A DNA stretch of 64,000 nucleotides from NCBI RefSeq assembly GCF_001269885.1, contig NZ_LHVH01000018.1:62001-126000 (forward strand), in the 5' to 3' direction. The notes beneath the pieces were generated by a model, which saw only the letters and a program-made list of their open reading frames with translations, had not been told where the DNA came from and did not search any database. This stretch comes from Pseudomonas kilonensis (lineage in GTDB: Bacteria > Pseudomonadota > Gammaproteobacteria > Pseudomonadales > Pseudomonadaceae). The translations under genes and the position numbers were made by a program. Positions 26,047-35,335 of the stretch are shown piece after piece; positions within the stretch are counted from its first letter, which is position 1, and every line of letters starts with the position of its first letter.

Positions 26047-28575
26047 ATGACGTCCCCTGGTAATTTTTCCCAGTCCCCCGCGAATGCGTTCGAAGACTTT
26101 GATCCGCGTTCCGGTTCGGTGCTCGAGCGAGCCCTGTTCAACCATCGCCTGTGGGTGTTGCTGCTGTGCCTGGCGACCACGCTGGTGCTGGGTTGGCAGT
26201 CCAGTCGTGTCGAGCTCAACGCCAGTTTCGAAAAAATGATTCCCACCCATCAGCCCTATATCGCCAACTACCTTGAGCACCAGAAGGAACTGAGCGGGCT
26301 GGGTAACTCGGTGCGCATCGCGGTGGTCAACAAGCGGGGCGACATCTACGACAGCGCCTACCTCAAGACGCTGCAGGCGTTGAGCGACAAGATCTATCTG
26401 CTGCCCGGTGTCGACCGCGCGTACATGAAGTCGCTCTGGACACCGGCCACGCGCTGGGTGGCGGTGACCGAAGCGGGCCTGGACGGTGGGCCGGTCATTC
26501 CGGATAACTATGATGGCGGCGCCGCGAGCCTGGCGGCATTGCGGCGCAATGTGCAACTGTCCAACGAAATCGGCCAGTTGGTGGCGTTCGACCAGGCCTC
26601 GAGCATCATCCAGGTACCGCTGCTGCAGCGCACCCCCGATGGCCAGCCGTTGGACTACACCCGGCTGTCGCAACAACTGGAATCGCTGCGCAGCCAGTAC
26701 CAGAGCGACAGCATCGACATTCGTATCACCGGTTTCGCCAAGAAAGTCGGTGACCTGATCGCCGGCCTGCGGCAGATCCTGGTGTTCTTTGCCGTGGCGA
26801 TCCTGATCACCGCCGTGGTGCTCTACTGGTACACCCGCTGCATCCGCAGCACCTTGCTGGTGGTGTTCTGCTCGCTGGTGGCGGTGGTCTGGCAGCTCGG
26901 CCTACTGCCGCTGTTGGGCTATCAGCTGGACCCCTATTCGGTGCTGGTGCCGTTCCTGGTGTTTGCCATTGGCATGAGCCATGGCGCCCAGAAGATGAAC
27001 GGCATCATGCAGGACATCGGGCGCGGCATGCACCGGGTGGTCGCCGCGCGCTTCACCTTCCGCCGCCTGTTTCTCGCCGGTCTCACCGCGCTGCTGTGTG
27101 ATGCGGTCGGCTTTGCGGTGCTGATGATCATCAAGATCCAGGTGATCCAGGACTTGGCGATGATCGCCAGTATCGGTGTAGCGGTGTTGATCTTCACCAA
27201 TTTGATCCTGCTGCCGGTTTTGCTCTCCTATGTGGGCGTCAGCCGCCGCGCCGCGCGACTGAGCCTGAAAAGCGAGCACGCTGAACAGGCCGGTCAGAAT
27301 CGCCACGGGTTCTGGCGCTTTCTCGACCTGTTCACCCAGCGGCGCTGGGCGGCGTTGTGCATCGCCCTGAGCCTGGCACTGGCGATGCTCGGTTTCATCG
27401 TCAGCCTGCAATTGAAGGTTGGGGATCTGGACGCTGGCGCGCCCGAGCTGCGGGCCGACTCGCGCTACAACCAGGATGACGCGTTCCTGACCCGTCATTA
27501 CGGCGCCAGCAGCGATCTGTTCGCGGTCATGATCAAGACGCCAGCCAGCGCCTGTTCGCGCTACGACATCCTGCGCAAGGTCGATGCCCTCGACTGGCAA
27601 TTGCGCACCTTGCCAGGGGTTGATTCGACCAATTCGCTGGCGCTGCTGAACCGCCGGATGCTGGTGGGTCTGAGCGAAGGCAGCCCGAAGTGGTACGAGC
27701 TGCAGAACAACCAGGCGATGCTCAACATGGTCACCGCCGGGGCGCCGCGCGGGCTGTACAACGAAGACTGCAGCCTGCTGACGCTGTACGTCTACCTCTC
27801 CGACCACAAGGCGCAAACCCTGACCCGCCTGGTGGAGCACGTCGAACAATTCGCCGCGGCGAACAATACCGACGAGGTCCAGTTCCTCCTGGCCGCTGGC
27901 AATGCCGGGATCGAGGCGGCGACCAACATTGTCGTCAAGCAGGCTAACCGCGAAATGCTGTTCTGGGTCTATGGCGCCGTGATCCTGCTGTGCCTGATCA
28001 CGTTCCGTTCCTGGCGCGCCACGATTTGTGCGGTGATTCCGCTGATGCTCACCTCGATCCTCTGTGAGGCGCTGATGGTCTGGCTGAACATCGGCGTCAA
28101 GGTCGCGACCCTGCCGGTGATCGCCCTCGGTGTGGGCATCGGCGTCGACTACGCGCTGTACGTGATGAGCATCCTGCTCGGTCATATGCGCCAGGGCACC
28201 AGCCTGTCGCAGGCGTATTACCGGGCACTGCTGTCCACCGGCAAGGTGGTGATGCTGACCGGTGTGACCTTGGCGATCGGCGTGGCCACCTGGATGTTTT
28301 CGCCAATCAAGTTCCAGGCTGACATGGGCGTGCTGCTGGCCTTCATGTTCGTCTGGAACATGGTCGGTGCGCTGGTTCTGTTGCCGGCCCTGGCTCACTT
28401 CCTGTTGCCGAGCAAACGTGTCAGCACGGGGAAGGCTCAGGCCGGCCCCAACCACCCGACGAGCCTGCCGCTGATACCGGCCGTAGCCGAGGAGGGGGTC
28501 TGCGTGAAGCACTCGCTGCGCCTGACTTCGGGACACGATCAAACGACAACCGCCGCCAATCCCGTCGCGTCATAA
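26047..28575 (+). CDS. RND-superfamily (MMPL/HpnN type) transporter
   Basis: Inner membrane protein of 842 residues. Two similar halves each have one membrane segment, a large periplasmic loop, and about five more segments: VLLLCLATTLVLGW near residue 40 and segments at about 245-420, then about 455-475 and 640-800. Motifs such as VPFLVFAIGMSHGAQKMNG and ALGVGIGVDYALYVM in the two halves fit MMPL pumps, which move lipids, hopanoids or other hydrophobic molecules. ATG 26047 lies inside GAGGTTATG. It completes the envelope module with the three genes before it. Direction of transport is not evident. Confidence 0.9.
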   Translation: MTSPGNFSQSPANAFEDFDPRSGSVLERALFNHRLWVLLLCLATTLVLGWQSSRVELNASFEKMIPTHQPYIANYLEHQKELSGLGNSVRIAVVNKRGDIYDSAYLKTLQALSDKIYLLPGVDRAYMKSLWTPATRWVAVTEAGLDGGPVIPDNYDGGAASLAALRRNVQLSNEIGQLVAFDQASSIIQVPLLQRTPDGQPLDYTRLSQQLESLRSQYQSDSIDIRITGFAKKVGDLIAGLRQILVFFAVAILITAVVLYWYTRCIRSTLLVVFCSLVAVVWQLGLLPLLGYQLDPYSVLVPFLVFAIGMSHGAQKMNGIMQDIGRGMHRVVAARFTFRRLFLAGLTALLCDAVGFAVLMIIKIQVIQDLAMIASIGVAVLIFTNLILLPVLLSYVGVSRRAARLSLKSEHAEQAGQNRHGFWRFLDLFTQRRWAALCIALSLALAMLGFIVSLQLKVGDLDAGAPELRADSRYNQDDAFLTRHYGASSDLFAVMIKTPASACSRYDILRKVDALDWQLRTLPGVDSTNSLALLNRRMLVGLSEGSPKWYELQNNQAMLNMVTAGAPRGLYNEDCSLLTLYVYLSDHKAQTLTRLVEHVEQFAAANNTDEVQFLLAAGNAGIEAATNIVVKQANREMLFWVYGAVILLCLITFRSWRATICAVIPLMLTSILCEALMVWLNIGVKVATLPVIALGVGIGVDYALYVMSILLGHMRQGTSLSQAYYRALLSTGKVVMLTGVTLAIGVATWMFSPIKFQADMGVLLAFMFVWNMVGALVLLPALAHFLLPSKRVSTGKAQAGPNHPTSLPLIPAVAEEGVCVKHSLRLTSGHDQTTTAANPVAS

Positions 28576-28585
28576 CAACAAGAAA
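28574..28585 (+). promoter_or_regulatory. Putative Crc/Hfq site before the small frame and MFS gene
   Basis: AACAACAAGAAA overlaps the RND stop codon and runs into the AAGGA ribosome site of the next frame. Confidence 0.55.
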
Positions 28586-28595
28586 GGACTTTCCC

Positions 28596-28712
28596 ATGCC
28601 TCGTGTGTCGCTGTTCCAGCAGTCTTTATGGCTTGACCTTATCGCCGGCCTGAGTGCCTTCGGCATGGCGTTCTGCGCGACCCAACCACCGGAGGTGCGT
28701 GATGAGCGTTGA
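28596..28712 (+). CDS. Small frame of 38 residues overlapping the MFS start
   Basis: ATG 28596 has an excellent ribosome site (AGAAAGGA, seven bases away) and encodes 38 residues starting MPRVSLFQQSLWLDLIAGLSAFGMAF and ending in a charged tail, PPEVRDER. The middle is moderately hydrophobic. The frame ends at 28712, eleven bases past the MFS start at 28702, so the two are translationally coupled. It may be a small membrane protein, a coupling leader or the remains of a longer gene. No family is recognised. Confidence 0.45.
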   Translation: MPRVSLFQQSLWLDLIAGLSAFGMAFCATQPPEVRDER

Positions 28713-29904
28713 ACGCCAGGCAGGTTTGCCACAGTCGTTGTTGCTGCTACTCGGCAGTTGCCTGCCGGTGCTCGGTGCGGTGCTGCTGGCTCCCATCCTG
28801 CCGCGTATGCAGGAGCACTTCGCCGACACGCCGGGTGTGGCCGTGCTGGTGCCCATTGCCCTGACGCTACCGGCGTTGATGATTGCACTGTTGGCACCCG
28901 TGGCCGGGATCATCGCCGACCGGCTTGGGCGCAAGCCGTTGCTGATCGGTGCGATGTTTCTCTACACCGTCTGTGGCGTGCTGCCGCTATGGCTGGAGTC
29001 GCTAGAGGTCATCGTGATCAGCCGCGCCGGCATCGGGGTGGCCGAAGCGGCGATCATGACCTGTTGCACCACGATGATGGGCGACTACTACAGCGGCGCG
29101 CGGCGTGAACGCATGTTCGCCCTGCAAATGGTTGCGACCTCGTTGTCGGCGGCGATTTTCATTGCCGTCGGTGGCGTGCTCGGCGAACACGGCTGGCGCA
29201 CGCCGTTTGCCTTGTATGGGCTGGGGCTGGTGTTTCTGCCGCTGATGGTCTGGTTGCTGTGGGAGCCGCGGGCGCAGGTCGTCACCGCGACAACCGCGGC
29301 GGGCAGGGCATTCCCCTGGCGCCCCTTGGCGCCGTTGTATGCCCTGGCATTCCTGGCGGGCTTGAGCCTGTTCATCGTGCCGGTACAAGTCGGTTACCTG
29401 CTCAACCTGCTGCATGTCGAAGGCTCGCAGCAGATCGGTATGACCATGGGCGCCAGTCAGTTTGGCGTTCTGGTCGGCGCCCTGAGTTTCCGTCTGTTGC
29501 GTGGTGTCCCTTCGCACCGGCAGATGCTCCTGGCTTTCGTCGCGGCCGGTATCGGTGGCGGGCTGCTGGCGGTGGCCGACAGTCATGGGCTGGTGGTGAT
29601 CGCCGTCCTGATCAATGGCCTGGGCATCGGCTTGATGATGCCGACCCTGCTCACCTGGATCATGAGCCTGGTCGACTTCCAGCAGCGCGGCCGCGCCGCC
29701 GGCGGCTTCACGGCGATGTTTTTCGCCGGTGAGTTCGCCAGCCCGCTGGTGGTGCTGGCGATCACCGGGGGAATGATCAGCGCTTTGCCTACCGCACTGG
29801 GAATTGTCGCGGGTGTTCAACTGTTGGTGGCCCTGGCCTGCATTCGGTTGCGTGGCCGCAGGTCAGCTTTTCCCGCTGCGGTTGCCGCAGACGCTGATCG
29901 CTGA
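28702..29904 (+). CDS. MFS transporter
   Basis: Major facilitator of 400 residues with twelve predicted membrane segments. The loop between segments 2 and 3 reads GIIADRLGRKPLLIG, the MFS signature, and GVAEAAIMTCCTTMMGDYY is a typical DHA1-like segment. GGAGG six bases before ATG 28702 supports the start. It stands between the envelope module and the Rieske oxygenase, so it probably imports the substrate or exports a toxic intermediate. Confidence 0.87.
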   Translation: MSVERQAGLPQSLLLLLGSCLPVLGAVLLAPILPRMQEHFADTPGVAVLVPIALTLPALMIALLAPVAGIIADRLGRKPLLIGAMFLYTVCGVLPLWLESLEVIVISRAGIGVAEAAIMTCCTTMMGDYYSGARRERMFALQMVATSLSAAIFIAVGGVLGEHGWRTPFALYGLGLVFLPLMVWLLWEPRAQVVTATTAAGRAFPWRPLAPLYALAFLAGLSLFIVPVQVGYLLNLLHVEGSQQIGMTMGASQFGVLVGALSFRLLRGVPSHRQMLLAFVAAGIGGGLLAVADSHGLVVIAVLINGLGIGLMMPTLLTWIMSLVDFQQRGRAAGGFTAMFFAGEFASPLVVLAITGGMISALPTALGIVAGVQLLVALACIRLRGRRSAFPAAVAADADR

Positions 29905-29928
29905 TCTGTCCATTCGACGTGTCATCAA

Positions 29929-29936
29929 AATAAGAA
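29929..29936 (+). promoter_or_regulatory. Putative Crc/Hfq site before the Rieske oxygenase
   Basis: AATAAGAA in a longer A-rich run, ending 16 bases before the start codon and just before the GAGGAG ribosome site. Confidence 0.5.
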
Positions 29937-29952
29937 AAACGAGGAGAACATC

Positions 29953-30990
29953 ATGAGTTATTTGCTCAACACCTGGTACATCGCTGGATGGGCAGACGAG
30001 CTGGCGCAAGGAGGCATGCTGGGCAGAACCATCGTCGAGCAACCCATCGTGTTCTTTCGCAATAGCCAGGGGGCGATTCAGGCGCTCGTCGATCGTTGCC
30101 CGCACCGTTTTGCCCCGCTGCACATGGGCAAGATTGTCGGCGATAGCGTCCAGTGCCCGTACCACGGCCTGCGTTTCGATGGCAGCGGTCAATGTACGCA
30201 CAACCCCCATGGCGATGGGAGTATCCCCAAGGCCGCCTGTGTCCGCGCGTTCGCGGTCGCTGAGCGCCATGGTGCGATCTGGGTCTGGCCTGGCGATCCG
30301 AACCTGGCCAACGATGCGCTGATCCCTGATTTTTCCTTCTTCGAGCAGGCGCCAACCGATGCCAAGGGCCATGGGTATTTGCCTACGCGCGCGCACTACG
30401 AGCTGCTGGCCGACAACATCATGGACTTGAGCCACGTTGATTTCCTGCACCCCGATACGCTCGGTGGCGGAGCGTTATCCCGCACGCGCGCCACTATCGA
30501 GGAGCTGCCCAACGATCGCGTGCGCATCAGTTGGTGGGCGCCTGATGATGTGCCGCCACCGGCTTTTGGCGCTCACCTGGAAGATCCGAGCCGGGCAGAC
30601 GTCTGGGCCGAGGTCATCTGGCATGCACCTGGCCTGATGCTGCTGGGCAGTGGTGCCACGCCTCCAGGGCGCCCCAGGGAAGAGGGGCCCGTCACGTGGA
30701 ACCTGCATCTGATGACACCGCAGGACGCGACCAATACCCATTACTTCTTTGCCAACACGCGCAGTTTCGAGCAGGACAATGCGCAGCTGAATGCCTTCGT
30801 CCAGGAGATGTTGATCGGTATTTTCGCCGGTGAAGACAAGCCCATGGTCGAGGCTCAACAGCGTCAGATTGGCGAGGTTGAGCTGCTTGGCCTTAACCCG
30901 GTGCTGCTGCCAGTCGATGCTGGGGCTGTGCGTTGCCGACGTGTTCTGCGTCGGTTGATCGCCGCTGAACAGCCGATGGGTAGCCAGTGA
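29953..30990 (+). CDS. Rieske non-heme iron oxygenase, vanillate O-demethylase (VanA)-like
   Basis: Oxygenase subunit of 345 residues. The Rieske cluster ligands are in [13 protein letters not shown] and CPYHGLRFD (about residues 46-75). The mononuclear iron site is in [12 protein letters not shown] (about 155-166). This is the VanA / dicamba monooxygenase type, which removes O-methyl or N-methyl groups, or hydroxylates, with electrons from a VanB-like reductase. The reductase gene follows with a one-base overlap. The substrate is probably a methoxylated or otherwise substituted aromatic; vanillate itself is not proven. Confidence 0.88.
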   Translation: MSYLLNTWYIAGWADELAQGGMLGRTIVEQPIVFFRNSQGAIQALVDRCPHRFAPLHMGKIVGDSVQCPYHGLRFDGSGQCTHNPHGDGSIPKAACVRAFAVAERHGAIWVWPGDPNLANDALIPDFSFFEQAPTDAKGHGYLPTRAHYELLADNIMDLSHVDFLHPDTLGGGALSRTRATIEELPNDRVRISWWAPDDVPPPAFGAHLEDPSRADVWAEVIWHAPGLMLLGSGATPPGRPREEGPVTWNLHLMTPQDATNTHYFFANTRSFEQDNAQLNAFVQEMLIGIFAGEDKPMVEAQQRQIGEVELLGLNPVLLPVDAGAVRCRRVLRRLIAAEQPMGSQ

Positions 30991-31940
30991 TGATCGATGT
31001 CATCGTGACCCGCAAACGCCTCGAAGCCGAAGGCATCTACAGCTTTGAACTGGCCCCGGCCGAGCATTCCATCCTGCCTGCTTTCAGCGCCGGCTCGCAT
31101 ATCGACGTGCACCTGCCCAATGGCCTGGTGCGCCAGTACTCGCTGTGCAATCACCCCGAAGAACGCCACCGCTACCTGCTGGGCGTTTTGCTCGACCCGG
31201 CGTCTCGCGGCGGTTCGCAGGCCATGCACGAACACGTGCACGAAGGTAGTCGGCTGCGCATCAGCGAACCACGCAACCTGTTCCCGCTGGAGCATGCGGC
31301 CGGGTACAGCGTGCTGTTCGCAGGCGGTATCGGCATTACGCCGATCCTCTGCATGGCCGAGCGCCTGGCGCGGATCGGCGCGCCTTTCGAGCTGCACTAT
31401 TGCGGTCGCTCGGCCGGGCGCATGGCCTTTATCGAGTACATCCGCCATTCGGCGTTTGCCCATTGCGTGCACGTTCATGTGGACGATGGTGAGGATGCTC
31501 AGCGTCTGGACAGCGCTCGGGTCTTGTCCGCGCTGGCGAGTGACCGCCACCTGTACGTCTGTGGCCCTACTGGCTTCATGGAGCACGTGCTCGGCACGGC
31601 GCGCGAGCAGGGCTGGGACGAGGCTCAATTGCACCGTGAGTACTTTACCGCCGCTGTCCCGACGGGCGAGCCGGGCAGCTTCGAGGTGCAACTGGCCAGC
31701 ACGGGACAGTGTCTCCAGGTGCCGGCCGCGCTCAGCGTTGCCCAGGTGCTGCTGGAGGCGGGGATCGATATTCCGTTGTCCTGCGAGCAGGGCATCTGTG
31801 GCACCTGCCTCACGCGCGTGCTGGAAGGTGAGCCGGACCATCGCGACATGTTCTTGACCGATGCCGAGCGAGCCCGCAACGACCAGTTCACGCCGTGTTG
31901 CTCGCGTGCCAGGAGCGCGCGGCTGGTGCTCGATCTTTAA
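30990..31940 (+). CDS. VanB-like PDR-family reductase
   Basis: Reductase of 316 residues. The FMN domain has RQYSLCNHP (near residue 50), the NAD domain has [18 protein letters not shown] (near 110), and a C-terminal plant-type [2Fe-2S] domain has [16 protein letters not shown] (near 265-280). It passes electrons from NAD(P)H to the Rieske oxygenase encoded just upstream; TGATG joins the two genes. Order of domains is that of phthalate dioxygenase reductase and VanB. Confidence 0.9.
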   Translation: MIDVIVTRKRLEAEGIYSFELAPAEHSILPAFSAGSHIDVHLPNGLVRQYSLCNHPEERHRYLLGVLLDPASRGGSQAMHEHVHEGSRLRISEPRNLFPLEHAAGYSVLFAGGIGITPILCMAERLARIGAPFELHYCGRSAGRMAFIEYIRHSAFAHCVHVHVDDGEDAQRLDSARVLSALASDRHLYVCGPTGFMEHVLGTAREQGWDEAQLHREYFTAAVPTGEPGSFEVQLASTGQCLQVPAALSVAQVLLEAGIDIPLSCEQGICGTCLTRVLEGEPDHRDMFLTDAERARNDQFTPCCSRARSARLVLDL

Positions 31941-32003
31941 GGTTTTTCCATGAATCCATTTTTACCTGCTGCTGTGCTTCGCCAATTGATTGAGGAGTCG
32001 AAC

Positions 32004-32576
32004 ATGCAACAACTTCCTGGTTTCAAACGCGTGGTCACCGGGCACGATGCCCAGGGCCAGGCGGTGGTCGCGCTCAGTGGCCCGACGCCCAACAGCTTCG
32101 CGCTCAAGGCCGTACCCGGCACGGTCTTCCATGAGATCTGGAACAGTGGCGCCAGCCCGGCCGCGCTGGATAACGGCGACGACCCCACCTGCAAACCGCT
32201 TCAGTTGAGCCCGGCACCGCTGGGCAGTGTCATCCGCGTGGTGGATATTCCGCCTGACAGCGTGCAGAACCAGGTCAGCGCCGAGGATGCGGCGGCGGCC
32301 TTCGCCGAAATAGGCCAGGCCCATGCCGGCACGGGGCAGGCGGATTCCAAACACAAGCTGATGCACCGCACCGAAACCCTCGATTACGGCGTAGTCACGG
32401 AGGGCGAGGTGTGGCTGGTGCTCGACGGCGAGGAGGTGCATCTCAAACGCGGTGACATTGTCGTGCAGCGCGGCACCAACCACGCTTGGAGCAATCGTAC
32501 CGAGCAGATGGCACGCATGCTTTTTGTGCTGCTCGATGGCCGCTTCGCCCCCGAGCTGCAAGGAGAACCGGCATGA
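32004..32576 (+). CDS. Cupin-domain protein
   Basis: Single-domain protein of 190 residues. The cupin core is at about residues 110-175, with possible metal-binding residues in MHRTETLDYGVVTEGE and GTNHAW. ATG 32004 follows GAGGAG by six bases and is preferred to ATG 31950, which has no ribosome site. The family covers dioxygenases, isomerases and sensors, so the reaction is open. It sits between the VanB-like gene and an FAH hydrolase with an ATGA overlap at its end, so it is part of the pathway. Confidence 0.82.
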   Translation: MQQLPGFKRVVTGHDAQGQAVVALSGPTPNSFALKAVPGTVFHEIWNSGASPAALDNGDDPTCKPLQLSPAPLGSVIRVVDIPPDSVQNQVSAEDAAAAFAEIGQAHAGTGQADSKHKLMHRTETLDYGVVTEGEVWLVLDGEEVHLKRGDIVVQRGTNHAWSNRTEQMARMLFVLLDGRFAPELQGEPA

Positions 32577-33565
32577 AGCTCAGCACCCTGAAAGATCACA
32601 GCCGAGACGGTCGCCTGCTGGTGGTGTCGCGCGACCTGGCCTGGGCGGTGGAGGCCAGCGATATCGCCGTGACGCTGCAGGAGGCTATCGAGCATTGGCC
32701 GAGCGTCGAAACGGCTTTGCGCATGCGGTATGACGCGTTGAACGAAGGCACGCTGACCGGTGCCTTCGCCTTTGATCCGCAGCAAGCCGCCGCACCCTTG
32801 CCACGTGCCTGGCAGTGGCTGGACGCCTCGTCTTTTCTCAGTCATGGCGAGCGGATGCAGAAGGCTTTTGGGCTTGACCCGATCGAAGGCGTTGAACACA
32901 CGCCCCTGATGTATCAAGGCTGTGGCGATGACTTCCTGGGGGCCCACGACGACATCGTGCTGCCCAGTGAAACCCATGGTATCGATTTCGAAGGTGAATT
33001 CGCGGTGTTGGTCGATGAGGTCCCTATGGGCTGCTCGGCGCAAGACGCCGTCGACCATATTCGACTCATCGTGCAAGTCAACGATGTCAGCCTGCGTGCG
33101 CTCGCCCCCCGTGAAATGAAGACCGGCTTCGGCTTTATCCAGGCCAAATCCTCGTCCAGTTTTGCCCCGGTGGCGATCACCCCCGACGAGTTGGGCGAGG
33201 CCTGGCGCGATGGGCGTGTGCACTTGCCGCTGAAGGTTGAATGGAATGGCAAGTGGTTTGGCCATGCCCATGGCGGCGCCATGCATTTCGGTTTTCATCA
33301 GTTGATTGCCCACGCGGCATTGACCCGCCGTCTCAGGGCCGGCTGCCTGATCGGTTCCGGCACCGTCTCCAATGCCGATCCCACGGTGGGCGCTGCCTGC
33401 ATCGCCGAACGTCGTGCCGTGGAGATGATCGAGCAGGGCGCGCCACAGACACCCTTCATGCGCTTCGGTGATCGCGTGCGCATGGAAGTCTTCGACTCAC
33501 AAGGGCAGTCGGTCTTCGGAGCGATAGACCAGCGTGTCGTGCGTGGAGGCCTCCCATGCGCGTGA
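32573..33565 (+). CDS. Fumarylacetoacetate hydrolase (FAH) family enzyme
   Basis: Protein of 330 residues. The FAH fold metal site is suggested by DFEGEFAVLVDEV (about 140-152), and the region MKTGFGFIQAKSSSSFAPV (about 182-200) is typical of bacterial FAH members. These enzymes cleave C-C bonds of diketo acids produced by ring opening, or hydrate/decarboxylate them. The start overlaps the cupin stop by ATGA. It is a good candidate to act after the extradiol-type dioxygenase. Confidence 0.87.
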   Translation: MKLSTLKDHSRDGRLLVVSRDLAWAVEASDIAVTLQEAIEHWPSVETALRMRYDALNEGTLTGAFAFDPQQAAAPLPRAWQWLDASSFLSHGERMQKAFGLDPIEGVEHTPLMYQGCGDDFLGAHDDIVLPSETHGIDFEGEFAVLVDEVPMGCSAQDAVDHIRLIVQVNDVSLRALAPREMKTGFGFIQAKSSSSFAPVAITPDELGEAWRDGRVHLPLKVEWNGKWFGHAHGGAMHFGFHQLIAHAALTRRLRAGCLIGSGTVSNADPTVGAACIAERRAVEMIEQGAPQTPFMRFGDRVRMEVFDSQGQSVFGAIDQRVVRGGLPCA

Positions 33566-34563
33566 TGATTACCGGGGCCAATGGTTTTGTCGGCCGGGCG
33601 CTGGTGAAACGATTGCTCGAAACCAATGAGTTACAAGGCCGGACGATCAGTGCATTGATTCTGCTGGATAAAGAGTTGGTGGGCTTTGCTGACGATAAGC
33701 GCCTGCGCCGGCATTGCGGCAGTGTGACCGACGCCGCGTTATTGCGCCGCGCGTTGGCCGATGGCATTGATGTGGTTTTTCACTTGGTCAGCGTCCCGGG
33801 TGGCGCGGCGGAGCAGCACTATTGGCTGGGCTATCAGGTCAACCTGTTGGCAAGCTTGGAATTGCTTGACCAGTTGCGCGAACAGCCGGGCCGGCCGGTG
33901 CTGGTGTATGCCAGCAGCGTGGCGGTGTACGGCGGCGACCTGCCGGCCCGCATGGATGAGCGTGCGGTGCCGAGCCCGCAGTTGAGTTACGGCGCGCACA
34001 AGGTGATGGTGGAAATGGCGCTCAACGACCTTGCCCGACGAGGCGAGGTGGACGGTCGTGCCGTGCGCCTGCCCGGCATTGTCGCGCGTCCACGTGAACC
34101 CAATGGACTGCGTTCGGCGTTCATGAGCGACCTGCTGCACGCCTTCGCCGACGGCCAGCCATATTGCTGCCCGGTCTCACCGCAGGCGCAGGCATGGTGG
34201 ATGTCCGTGCGGTGTTGCGTGGATAACCTGCTACGGGCCGCCGAACTGCCGGCTGCCGAGCTCGGTGAGTCACGCGTCTGGCAATTGCCGCTGTTGCACC
34301 TGTCCATTGCCCAGGTCATCGATGCCTTGGCCGCGGCCTATGGCCAGGAACGTCGCGGGTTGATCAGCTTCGCTCCGGATGCTGGGCTGCAAGCGTTGTT
34401 CGGCAATTTCCCAGCGATGAAAACCCCTCTGGCCCGCGCCCTTGGCTTTCGCCATGACGGCTCGGCAGCCGCCTTGATTCGTAACAGCTTGAACACGGCT
34501 ACCCCGACGCGTCGTGCGCGTGGGCGGGTGGCGCTTGGAGTGAGCGAAAATGCAATCAACTAA
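33556..34563 (+). CDS. NAD-dependent epimerase/dehydratase-like reductase
   Basis: Extended SDR protein of 335 residues. It has the NAD motif MITGANGFVGRAL at the N-terminus and the catalytic Ser (ASSVAVYGG) and YGAHK (about residues 143-147). It resembles D-erythronate dehydrogenase (DenD) in layout. In this setting it may oxidise or reduce a side-chain alcohol or carbonyl. The start lies ten bases inside the FAH gene, so translation is coupled. Substrate unknown. Confidence 0.82.
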   Translation: MRVMITGANGFVGRALVKRLLETNELQGRTISALILLDKELVGFADDKRLRRHCGSVTDAALLRRALADGIDVVFHLVSVPGGAAEQHYWLGYQVNLLASLELLDQLREQPGRPVLVYASSVAVYGGDLPARMDERAVPSPQLSYGAHKVMVEMALNDLARRGEVDGRAVRLPGIVARPREPNGLRSAFMSDLLHAFADGQPYCCPVSPQAQAWWMSVRCCVDNLLRAAELPAAELGESRVWQLPLLHLSIAQVIDALAAAYGQERRGLISFAPDAGLQALFGNFPAMKTPLARALGFRHDGSAAALIRNSLNTATPTRRARGRVALGVSENAIN

Positions 34564-35335
34564 ACGCCGCCTGGTGGACCTGTCCGTTACCCTGGATAAC
34601 AACCCCTACACCGATCCACCGCCGTTGCTGCCGAAAATCGACTATATGGACCATCAGCAAGGCTGGCCGGAGATGGCCGCGATGTTTCCCGGCCTGTCCA
34701 AGGCGCAACTGCCCGGCGACGAGTCCTGGGCGGCTGAGCGCCTGCAGATCACGACGCACAGCGGTACGCATATGGACGCCCCTTGGCACTACGCCTCGAC
34801 CACGGACGGTGGCAAGCCGGCTTTCGGCATCGACGAACTGCCGCTGGACTGGTGCCTGCAACCGGGCGTGAAGCTGGACTTTCGTCATTTGCCGGATGGT
34901 CATGTGGTCAGCGCCGCCGAAGTGCAGGCTGAGCTGACGCGCATCGAACACGTCCTCCAGCCGTTGGACATTGTCCTGGTCAACACCCGCGCCGGGGCGC
35001 TGTTTGGCCAGCCAGGGTATCTGGATGCCGGGGTTGGCATCGGTCGCGAAGCCACGTTGTATCTGCTCGAGCGCGGCGTGCGCGTGGTTGGTACCGATGC
35101 CTGGAGCTGGGACGCGCCGTTCAAGTACACGCGCGAACGCTTCGCCGCCACGGGCGACGCCTCGATCATCTGGGAAGGGCACAAGGCCGGACGTGACATC
35201 GGCTACGGCCAAATGGAGAAACTGGCCAACCTGGAGTGCCTGCCAGCCCATGGTTTCCAGGTGTCCTGTTTCCCCTACAAGATCAGGCACGCTTCGGCCG
35301 GTTTCGTCCGTGCCGTAGCGATTTTCGAGGAATGA
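34550..35335 (+). CDS. Cyclase-family (kynurenine-formamidase-like) hydrolase
   Basis: Protein of 261 residues with the metal-binding signature TTHSGTHMDAPWH (about residues 67-79) and a late DIGYGQMEK segment. The family contains bacterial kynurenine formamidase and other Mn/Zn hydrolases that open amides or lactones. It overlaps the epimerase gene by 14 bases and the LysR gene by ATGA. It may hydrolyse a ring-cleavage lactone; no kynurenine pathway genes are near. Confidence 0.85.
   Translation: MQSTKRRLVDLSVTLDNNPYTDPPPLLPKIDYMDHQQGWPEMAAMFPGLSKAQLPGDESWAAERLQITTHSGTHMDAPWHYASTTDGGKPAFGIDELPLDWCLQPGVKLDFRHLPDGHVVSAAEVQAELTRIEHVLQPLDIVLVNTRAGALFGQPGYLDAGVGIGREATLYLLERGVRVVGTDAWSWDAPFKYTRERFAATGDASIIWEGHKAGRDIGYGQMEKLANLECLPAHGFQVSCFPYKIRHASAGFVRAVAIFEE

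Noticed and set aside
26902..28542. Minus-strand open frame of 546 codons
   Set aside because: Antisense to the RND transporter; rich in His, Gln and Arg as expected of a shadow frame.
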